Positions 6,012 to 11,259 of a DNA stretch of 11,259 bases are shown piece by piece; within the stretch, counting starts at the first letter, position 1; each line of letters starts with the position of its first letter. Under the pieces are notes generated by a model, which saw nothing but the letters and a program-made list of their open reading frames with translations, was not told the origin of the DNA and did no database searches. The translations under genes and the position numbers were made by a program. Source of the DNA: an uncultured Oscillospiraceae bacterium (GTDB taxonomy: Bacteria; Bacillota; Clostridia; Oscillospirales; Oscillospiraceae); assembly GCA_910583885.1 (NCBI GenBank), contig CAJUAC010000076.1:1-11259 (forward strand). Direction: 5' to 3'.

Positions 6012-7232
6012 ATGAGCAAGAAAGAGATTAAAAAGATTGTATTGGCCTATTCCGGAGGGTTGGATACCTCCATTATTATCCCCTGGCTGAAGGAGAACTA
6101 TGGCAACCCGGAGATTGTGGCGGTGGCCGCCGACGTGGGGCAGGGCGACGAGCTGGAGGGCCTGGAGGAGAAGGCCATCAAGACCGGTGCGTCGAAGCTC
6201 TATATTGTGGACATGGTGGACGAAATGGTGGACGACGTGGTGATCCCCTCCATGATGATGGGCGCCAAGTACGAGGACTACCTGCTGGGCACGGCCTTTG
6301 CCCGTCCCATCATCGGCAAGCATCTGGTGGAGATCGCCAAGAAGGAGGGCGCGGATGCCATTGCCCACGGCTGCACCGGCAAGGGCAACGACCAGGTCCG
6401 CTTTGAGCTGGCCATCAAGCGCTTTGCCCCGGAGATGACCATCATCGCCCCCTGGCGGGAGTGGGACATCAAGGGCCGGGAAGAGGAGATCGACTACGCA
6501 GAGGCCCACAATGTGCCCCTGAAGATCAGCCGTGAGACCAACTACTCCAAGGATAAGAACCTGTGGCACCTGAGCCATGAGGGCCTGGATCTGGAGGATC
6601 CGGCCAACGAGCCGAAGTATGACGAGCCCGGTTTCCTGGAGATGGGCGTGTCCCCGGCGGCGGCCCCCGACCAGCCCACCTATGTGACGCTGGACTTTGT
6701 CAAGGGCGTTCCCGTGGCGATCGACGGGGAGAAGATGAAGGCCAGCGATATCATCCGTAAGCTCAACAAGCTGGGCGGGGACAACGGCATCGGCCTGCTG
6801 GACATTGTGGAAAACCGTCTAGTGGGGATGAAGGACCGCGGCGTCTACGAGACCCCCGGCGGCACCATCCTGTACCGCGCCCACGAGGTGCTGGAGATGA
6901 TTACCCTGGACAAGGACACCAAGCACATGAAGAGCAAGCTGGCGGTGGACTTTGCCGACCTGGTGTACAACGGCAAGTGGTTCTCCACCCTGCGCGAGTG
7001 CCTCCAGGCCTTTGCGGTCAAGACCCAGGAGCATGTCACCGGCCAGGTGAAGCTCAAGCTCTACAAGGGCAATATGATCACCGCCTCCGTCACCTCCCCG
7101 GAGAGCCTGTACTCGGAGAAGCTGGTGACCTTTGAGGAGAGCGACTACAACCAGGACGACGCTACCGGCTTCATCAACCTCTGGGGCCTGCCCGATACGG
7201 TCCAGGCGCTGCGGGAGCAGGGGAAGCTGTAA
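6012..7232 (+). CDS. argG: Argininosuccinate synthase
   Basis: ArgG joins citrulline and aspartate with ATP to make argininosuccinate, the penultimate step of arginine synthesis, in the cytoplasm. The 406-residue length is normal. The PP-loop AYSGGLDTS (12-20) binds ATP near the N-terminus, followed by VAADVGQGDE, HGCTGKGNDQVRFE and IIAPWREWD, with SRETNYSKDKNLWHLSHEG in the middle and YETPGGTILYRAHE further on; all are standard ArgG blocks. ATG 6012 is chosen over the in-frame GTG 6009 because GAGGGAGGAA sits 7 nt upstream of it. It is the first gene of the arg cluster and lies behind a strong predicted promoter. The following gap to argH is 194 bp, much larger than the other gaps in the cluster, and contains an inverted-repeat element. 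Confidence 0.98.
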   Translation: MSKKEIKKIVLAYSGGLDTSIIIPWLKENYGNPEIVAVAADVGQGDELEGLEEKAIKTGASKLYIVDMVDEMVDDVVIPSMMMGAKYEDYLLGTAFARPIIGKHLVEIAKKEGADAIAHGCTGKGNDQVRFELAIKRFAPEMTIIAPWREWDIKGREEEIDYAEAHNVPLKISRETNYSKDKNLWHLSHEGLDLEDPANEPKYDEPGFLEMGVSPAAAPDQPTYVTLDFVKGVPVAIDGEKMKASDIIRKLNKLGGDNGIGLLDIVENRLVGMKDRGVYETPGGTILYRAHEVLEMITLDKDTKHMKSKLAVDFADLVYNGKWFSTLRECLQAFAVKTQEHVTGQVKLKLYKGNMITASVTSPESLYSEKLVTFEESDYNQDDATGFINLWGLPDTVQALREQGKL

Positions 7233-7243
7233 GAGGGACATAT

Positions 7244-7269
7244 CCTGTCCTTTGTGGACAAAGAACAGG
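7244..7269. repeat. Hairpin downstream of argG
   Basis: CCTGT (7244-7248) pairs with ACAGG (7265-7269); after one C/A mismatch CTTT pairs with AAAG, leaving a 6-nt loop. It begins 11 nt after the argG stop. No T-run follows on the + strand, so it is more likely an RNA-stabilising or processing hairpin, or part of the neighbouring repeat element, than a terminator. Confidence 0.45.
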
Positions 7270-7270
7270 G

Positions 7271-7374
7271 TCAAAAGAAAAACTTTTCCGCGAAACTTCG
7301 TTTCGCTTGGTATGGGTTGGGTTCCGGCCCGGCCTCTGCCCAAGCAAAACGAAGTTTTGCGCAGTTCTTTTTGA
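7271..7374. repeat. Long imperfect inverted-repeat element between argG and argH
   Basis: The left arm (7271-7310) and the reverse complement of the right arm (7339-7374) align over about 35 bp with small differences: both read TCAAAA...GAA at the outside, a shared AACTTCGTTT-like core, and GCTTGG at the inside. Each arm also folds alone: GCGAAAC-TTC-GTTTCGC (7290-7306) and GCAAAAC-GAA-GTTTTGC (7344-7360), both 7-bp stems with 3-nt loops. The 30-bp centre is GC-rich. AT-rich arms contrast with the GC-rich genes on both sides. This layout is typical of small non-autonomous mobile or dispersed repeats. No protein is encoded, and no target-site duplication is clear. I believe similar sequences occur between genes in related Clostridia, but copy number cannot be judged here. 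Confidence 0.6.
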
Positions 7375-7400
7375 TTCTTTTTCTTTCCAAGAAAAAGAAT
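7374..7400. repeat. Perfect 11-bp stem hairpin ahead of argH
   Basis: ATTCTTTTTCT (7374-7384) is the exact reverse complement of AGAAAAAGAAT (7390-7400), with a 5-nt loop TTCCA. It abuts the right end of the inverted-repeat element and ends 26 nt before the argH ATG, 14 nt before its RBS. It may be part of the same repeat unit, or a weak transcription pause or processing signal that tunes argH relative to argG. Confidence 0.55.
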
Positions 7401-7426
7401 GACAACCGAGAGACGAGGATAACGAC

Positions 7427-8833
7427 ATGAAATTATGGGGCGGACGGTTCCGCAAAGAGACGGACGGCCTGGTCAACGACTTCAACGCGTCCATCCAGTT
7501 TGACGCGCGGCTGTACCGGGAGGATATCGAGGGGAGCCTGGCCCACGCGGAGATGCTGGCCAGCTGCGGCATCATCTCCCAGGAGGACCATGCGCAGATC
7601 AAGGCGGGCCTGGAGGGCATCCTGGCGGATGTGGAGGCGGGGAAGGTGGAGTTTACCGCCGCCAATGAGGACATCCATATGAATGTGGAGGCGCTGCTGA
7701 CCGGACGCATCGGCGAGGCGGGCAAGCGCCTGCACACCGCCCGCAGCCGTAACGACCAGGTGGCTGTGGACCTGCGGCTCTACCTGCGCCGGGAGATCGG
7801 GGAGATTATGGAGCAGATCCTCTCGCTCCAGCAGGCGATCCTGGACCAGGCCCGGCAGCATCAGAATACGGTGATGCCCGGATACACCCACCTGCAGCGG
7901 GCGCAGCCCGTCTCCTTTGCCCAGCACCTGCTGGCCTATGGAGAGCAGCTGCGGCGGGATGTGACGCGCCTTGCGGACTGCAAGAAGCGGATGAATGTCT
8001 GCCCCCTGGGCAGCGGGGCCCTGGCGGGCACCACCTATCCCATTGACCGCCATCAGACCGCCCGCCTCCTGGGCTTTGACGGCCCCTGCTCCAACAGCCT
8101 GGACGGCGTGTCCGACCGGGACTATGCCCTGGAGCTGCTCAGTGACCTGTCCATCCTGATGATGCACCTGAGCCGCTTGGCGGAGGAGGTCATCCTCTGG
8201 TGCAGCTGGGAATTCAAATTCATTGAGCTGGACGATGCCTATTCCACAGGCAGCAGCATCATGCCGCAGAAGAAAAACCCGGATGTGGCAGAGCTGGTGC
8301 GGGGCAAGACAGGCCGGGTCTACGGCGACTTGATGGGCCTGCTGACCACCATGAAGGGCATCCCCCTGGCCTACAACAAGGACATGCAGGAGGACAAGGA
8401 GCCGGTATTCGATGCAGTGGATACTGTGAAGATGTGCCTGCCGGTGTTCACCGGGATGCTGGAGACGATGCGGGTTTTGCCGGAGAATATGCGGCGGGCC
8501 GCCGGCGGCGGGTTTATCAACGCCACTGATTGCGCCGACTACCTCACCAAGAAGGGGATGCCCTTCCGGGACGCCTACACGGCAGTGGGGAACCTGGTCT
8601 ACTACTGCGCCCAGCATGGGAAGCTCCTGGAGGAGCTGGAGCTCCCGGAGCTGCAAAGCATCTCAACGCTGTTTGATGAGGACGTGTACCAGGCGCTGCG
8701 CCTGGAGAACTGCATGGGCCAGCGCAAAAGCTACGGCGGCCCTGCGGTGGAGGAGACCACCCGGCAGATCGAGGAGCTGGCGCAGTTTATCAAGGATGCC
8801 CGGGCAGGCGCCCCGGCAGAGGATGGAGTGTGA
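7427..8833 (+). CDS. argH: Argininosuccinate lyase
   Basis: ArgH splits argininosuccinate into arginine and fumarate, the last step of the pathway; it acts as a cytoplasmic homotetramer in known members. The 468-residue product belongs to the fumarase/aspartase superfamily. It starts with MKLWGGRF, shows NEDIHMNVE, HTARSRNDQVA (104-113), the catalytic-base region YTHLQRAQP with His155, and the superfamily signature GSSIMPQKKNPD (275-286), whose mobile loop carries the catalytic serine. Length and motifs are complete. ATG 7427 has GAGGA (7415-7419) with 7-nt spacing. It is followed 4 nt later by argC. Separation from argG by a repeat element means argH may depend on read-through from the argG promoter; no clear promoter is visible in the gap. 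Confidence 0.98.
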   Translation: MKLWGGRFRKETDGLVNDFNASIQFDARLYREDIEGSLAHAEMLASCGIISQEDHAQIKAGLEGILADVEAGKVEFTAANEDIHMNVEALLTGRIGEAGKRLHTARSRNDQVAVDLRLYLRREIGEIMEQILSLQQAILDQARQHQNTVMPGYTHLQRAQPVSFAQHLLAYGEQLRRDVTRLADCKKRMNVCPLGSGALAGTTYPIDRHQTARLLGFDGPCSNSLDGVSDRDYALELLSDLSILMMHLSRLAEEVILWCSWEFKFIELDDAYSTGSSIMPQKKNPDVAELVRGKTGRVYGDLMGLLTTMKGIPLAYNKDMQEDKEPVFDAVDTVKMCLPVFTGMLETMRVLPENMRRAAGGGFINATDCADYLTKKGMPFRDAYTAVGNLVYYCAQHGKLLEELELPELQSISTLFDEDVYQALRLENCMGQRKSYGGPAVEETTRQIEELAQFIKDARAGAPAEDGV

Positions 8834-8837
8834 CACG

Positions 8838-9776
8838 ATGGGCAAGCCAATCGTATATATCGACGGGAAAGAGGGGACCACTGGCCTCCAGATCTATGAC
8901 CGCCTGGCGGGCCGGGAGGACATTGAGCTGCTGGTGATCGATGAAGACAAGCGCAAGGACACGGGGGAGCGGAAAAAGCTGCTCAATGGGGCGGATCTCG
9001 CGTTCCTCTGCCTGCCGGATGAGGCGGCGGTAGAGGCGGTGGGGCTGATTGAGAACCCCAACACCCGGGTGATCGACGCCTCTACCGCCCACCGCACAGC
9101 GGAGGGCTGGACCTACGGCTTCCCCGAGCTGGGCGCGGCCCAGCGGGAGGCTATCCAGGGGGCGAAGCGGGTGGCGAACCCCGGCTGCTATGCCACCGGG
9201 TTCATCGCCTTGGTGTATCCCCTGGTGAAGAAGGGGCTGCTGGATCCCGGCACGTCCCTGGCAGTCCATGCCCTGTCCGGCTACACCGGCGGCGGGAAGA
9301 AGATGATCGCCGTCTATGAGGCGGAGGAACGGGAGCCGGAGCTGGTCAGCCCCCGGCACTACGCGGTGCAGCTCTCCCACAAGCATATCCCCGAGATGAT
9401 GAAGGTATGCGGCCTCACGCGCAAGCCCCTCTTTACCCCTATAATCTGCGACTTCCCCCAGGGGATGGTGGTGACTGCGCCGCTGGATCTGGATATGCTG
9501 GCGGGCAGCCAGAGCCTGGAGAGCTTGCGGGGGATGTACCAGGACTTCTACGCGGGGTCCCGCTATGTCACCATCCGCCCGCCGGAGGCCCCCACCTGCG
9601 GCTTCATCGGCTCGAACAATCTGGCGGGGAGCAATGAGCTCCAGATCTTTGTCTGCGGCAATGCGGAACAGGTGATGCTCTGCGCCCGCCTGGACAACCT
9701 GGGCAAGGGCGCATCCGGCGCGGCAGTACAGAATATGAACATCATGCTGGGCTTTGACGAGGGGGCTGGCCTCTAA
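8838..9776 (+). CDS. argC: N-acetyl-gamma-glutamyl-phosphate reductase, short (type 2) form
   Basis: ArgC reduces N-acetylglutamyl phosphate with NADPH to N-acetylglutamate semialdehyde, the third step of ornithine synthesis. The 312-residue length and N-terminus KPIVYIDGKEGTTGLQIYDRL fit the shorter type 2 family (TIGR01851) rather than the type 1 form of about 345 residues. The dinucleotide-binding loop is GKEGTTG, the active-site Cys is Cys117 in ANPGCYATGF, and HALSGYTGGGKKM and HKHIPEM are further conserved blocks. ATG 8838 is 4 nt after the argH stop, with GGAG at 8825-8828 inside argH; ATG 8823 is an in-frame alternative that would overlap argH and add five residues. The frame stays open upstream through argH, but that stretch is a shadow of argH. 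Confidence 0.95.
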   Translation: MGKPIVYIDGKEGTTGLQIYDRLAGREDIELLVIDEDKRKDTGERKKLLNGADLAFLCLPDEAAVEAVGLIENPNTRVIDASTAHRTAEGWTYGFPELGAAQREAIQGAKRVANPGCYATGFIALVYPLVKKGLLDPGTSLAVHALSGYTGGGKKMIAVYEAEEREPELVSPRHYAVQLSHKHIPEMMKVCGLTRKPLFTPIICDFPQGMVVTAPLDLDMLAGSQSLESLRGMYQDFYAGSRYVTIRPPEAPTCGFIGSNNLAGSNELQIFVCGNAEQVMLCARLDNLGKGASGAAVQNMNIMLGFDEGAGL

Positions 9777-9795
9777 CGAAAGGTATGGGAACGAA

Positions 9796-11022
9796 ATGGG
9801 TACTATGATTGCAGGCGGCATCTGCGCCGCCCAGGGGTTCCGGGCAGCGGGGCTCCATGTGGGGGTCAAGACCCACAATGTCAATAAAAAGGACGTGGCG
9901 CTGATCGTCTCCGATGTCCCCTGTGCGGCAGCGGGCATGTTTACCAAGAACGTGGTGAAGGCGGCCCCGGTGCGCGTCACCATGGAGCATCTGGCGGATG
10001 GCCGGGCACGGGCGGTGATTGCCAACAGCGGCAATGCCAATGCCTGCGCCCCCCAGGGGGAGGAGAACGCCCGGCGCATGTGCGCGGCGGCGGCCAAGGC
10101 GATCGGCTGTGGGCAGGAGGATGTGCTGGTGGCCTCCACCGGCGTCATCGGCCAGACGCTGAAGGTGGGCGTGATTGAGGCGGGCGTACCGGAGCTGGCC
10201 AGCCTCCTGGCCCACAGCGAGGAGGCCAGTGACGGGGCGGCCCACGCCATCATGACCACGGATACGGTGAAGAAGGAGGTTGCTGTCAGGACGGAAATCG
10301 GCGGAAAGGCTGTGACCATCGGCGGCATCGCCAAGGGCAGCGGCATGATCCATCCCAACATGGGGACCATGCTCTGCTTCCTTACTACGGACTGTGCCAT
10401 CTCCCCGGAGATGCTCCGTGCAGCCCTCCACGAGGTAGTCCGGGTCAGCTTCAACCGCATCAGTGTGGATGGGGACACCTCCACCAATGACACCTGCTGC
10501 GTCCTGGCCAACGGTCTGGCGGGCAACCAAGAGATCATGGGGAAGGGCGAGGATTACGCCGCCTTTGTCCAGGCGCTGGAGGAGATCTGCATCCTGCTGG
10601 CGCGGAAGATGGCGAAGGACGGCGAGGGGGCAAAGCACCTCATGACCTGTACCGTCTCCGGCGCGCGGGACGAGGCCCAGGCGGAGACCATCTCGAAGTC
10701 GGTCATTTCCTCCACGCTGACCAAGGCAGCGATCTTTGGCTGTGATGCCAACTGGGGCCGTGTGCTGTGTGCCATGGGCTACTCCGGCGAGCAGTTTGAC
10801 CCGGAGCAGGTGGATGTGCGCTTCACGTCCAATGCCGGGACCATCCTGGTCTGTGAGAAGGGGCGGGGGTTGGACTTTGACGAGGCGCTGGCAAAGGAAA
10901 TCCTCACCGAGGACGAGATCACCATTGAGATTGCCATGGGCGAGGGGGGCGGCTCCTGCACCTGCTGGGGCTGTGACATCACCTACGACTATATTAAGAT
11001 TAACGGGGACTACCGGACGTAA
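9796..11022 (+). CDS. argJ: Glutamate N-acetyltransferase / amino-acid acetyltransferase (ornithine acetyltransferase)
   Basis: ArgJ moves the acetyl group from N-acetylornithine to glutamate; bifunctional members also use acetyl-CoA. This recycles acetyl groups. The 408-residue precursor should cut itself into alpha and beta chains: the site lies in KGSGMIHPNMGTML, with nucleophile Thr191 after Gly190. In well-studied enzymes the residue before Thr is Ala, so the Gly is a mild variation; Thr is kept. Other blocks are VAASTG-like VASTGVIGQ, DGDTSTNDTCCVLANG, DANWGRVLCAMGYSG and the C-terminus YIKINGDYRT, all normal. ATG 9796 is preferred (GGGA at 9787-9790; MGTMIAGG), with ATG 9805 possible. 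The gap from argC is 19 bp. Whether it is mono- or bifunctional cannot be decided from sequence alone. Confidence 0.96.
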   Translation: MGTMIAGGICAAQGFRAAGLHVGVKTHNVNKKDVALIVSDVPCAAAGMFTKNVVKAAPVRVTMEHLADGRARAVIANSGNANACAPQGEENARRMCAAAAKAIGCGQEDVLVASTGVIGQTLKVGVIEAGVPELASLLAHSEEASDGAAHAIMTTDTVKKEVAVRTEIGGKAVTIGGIAKGSGMIHPNMGTMLCFLTTDCAISPEMLRAALHEVVRVSFNRISVDGDTSTNDTCCVLANGLAGNQEIMGKGEDYAAFVQALEEICILLARKMAKDGEGAKHLMTCTVSGARDEAQAETISKSVISSTLTKAAIFGCDANWGRVLCAMGYSGEQFDPEQVDVRFTSNAGTILVCEKGRGLDFDEALAKEILTEDEITIEIAMGEGGGSCTCWGCDITYDYIKINGDYRT

Positions 11023-11060
11023 GCTCCCCAGAGAAAGAATCCGGAAGGAGGCCTGCCTGT

Positions 11061-11259
11061 ATGGAACTGACGCACAGCGACCGGGCGCAGGTGCTGGTAG
11101 AGGCCCTGCCCTATATCCAGCGTTACTATGGGAAGACGATTGTCATCAAATACGGCGGCAACGCCATGATCTCCGACGAGCTGCGCAAGGCAGTCATCAA
11201 TGATATCATCCTGCTGCGGCTGGTGGGCATCCACGTGGTGGTGGTCCACGGCGGCGGGC
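11061..11259 (+). CDS. argB: Acetylglutamate kinase (N-terminal part, cut by window end)
   Basis: ATG 11061 follows GGAAGGAG (11043-11050) with 10-nt spacing, 38 bp after the argJ stop. The frame stays open to the window end, giving 66 residues. The start IVIKYGGNAM (27-36, Lys30) is the phosphate-binding segment of acetylglutamate kinase and VVVVHGGG (59-66) is the next conserved glycine loop. The enzyme phosphorylates N-acetylglutamate and is often the arginine-sensitive control point of the cyclic pathway; the region that would show arginine sensitivity is mainly beyond the window, although an N-terminal helix with LPYIQRYYGK precedes the kinase core as in arginine-inhibited forms. It continues the argGHCJB order. 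Confidence 0.96.
   Translation, partial: MELTHSDRAQVLVEALPYIQRYYGKTIVIKYGGNAMISDELRKAVINDIILLRLVGIHVVVVHGGG

Noticed and set aside
5804..6031. 75-residue frame upstream of and into argG
   Set aside because: It starts at TTG without a good RBS, resembles no family I know, and its 3' end overlaps the argG RBS and start.
7174..7737. 187-residue frame on the minus strand across the argG-argH gap
   Set aside because: It is a shadow of argH and argG joined through the inverted-repeat element; low-complexity K/S/F-rich middle and no RBS or family resemblance.
8790..10538. 582-residue frame on the minus strand
   Set aside because: It lies opposite argC and argJ, both of which have complete recognised motifs; long antisense frames are expected in GC-rich DNA.
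1..11259. CRISPR array, tRNA, rRNA, transposase, phage or defence genes
   Set aside because: No regularly spaced direct repeats, tRNA-like cloverleaf, or recognisable mobile-element or defence protein was found on either strand.

Overview
The window is GC-rich (roughly 60-65% by eye). Every supported gene is on the + strand, most have strong GGAGG-type ribosome binding sites, and GTG starts occur. Gene content and order (a TIGR03960/TIGR03936-like radical SAM pair, a GT2-GtrA fusion, an OmpR-type two-component pair, and argG-argH-argC-argJ-argB) suggest a high-GC member of the Clostridia, probably Oscillospiraceae (Flavonifractor/Lawsonibacter-like). That placement is inferred from family resemblance and composition; no marker RNA is present.

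Layout. (1) 1-1578: the C-terminal half of a radical SAM protein, cut by the window edge, overlaps by 8 bp a DUF2344 partner. (2) 1579-1758: a spacer with three back-to-back perfect palindromes. (3) 1759-3511: a membrane GT2-GtrA glycosyltransferase and a divergent PlsC-type acyltransferase overlap by 14 bp and look like a cell-envelope lipid or glycan module. (4) 3609-5560: a response regulator and a sensor histidine kinase, translationally coupled, ending at a probable intrinsic terminator. (5) 5561-6011: 451 bp without a convincing gene, AT-richer than its surroundings, ending in a strong extended -10 promoter. (6) 6012-11259: arginine biosynthesis genes argG, argH, argC, argJ and the beginning of argB, reading as one operon that runs out of the window.

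Together the arg genes cover the acetyl cycle (ArgJ, ArgB, ArgC) and the last two steps from citrulline to arginine (ArgG, ArgH). The missing steps, acetylornithine aminotransferase (argD) and ornithine carbamoyltransferase (argF), would have to lie outside the window. ArgJ recycles acetyl groups, so a linear-pathway deacetylase (ArgE) is not needed.

I did not find a clearly new biological system. Most of the window is ordinary core metabolism. The parts that merit a second look are non-coding: a structured inverted-repeat element inserted between argG and argH (7244-7400), the palindrome cluster at 1657-1700, and the long structured spacer ahead of argG. Among proteins, the acyltransferase with an altered catalytic motif, encoded next to a GT2-GtrA enzyme, is the least well explained.
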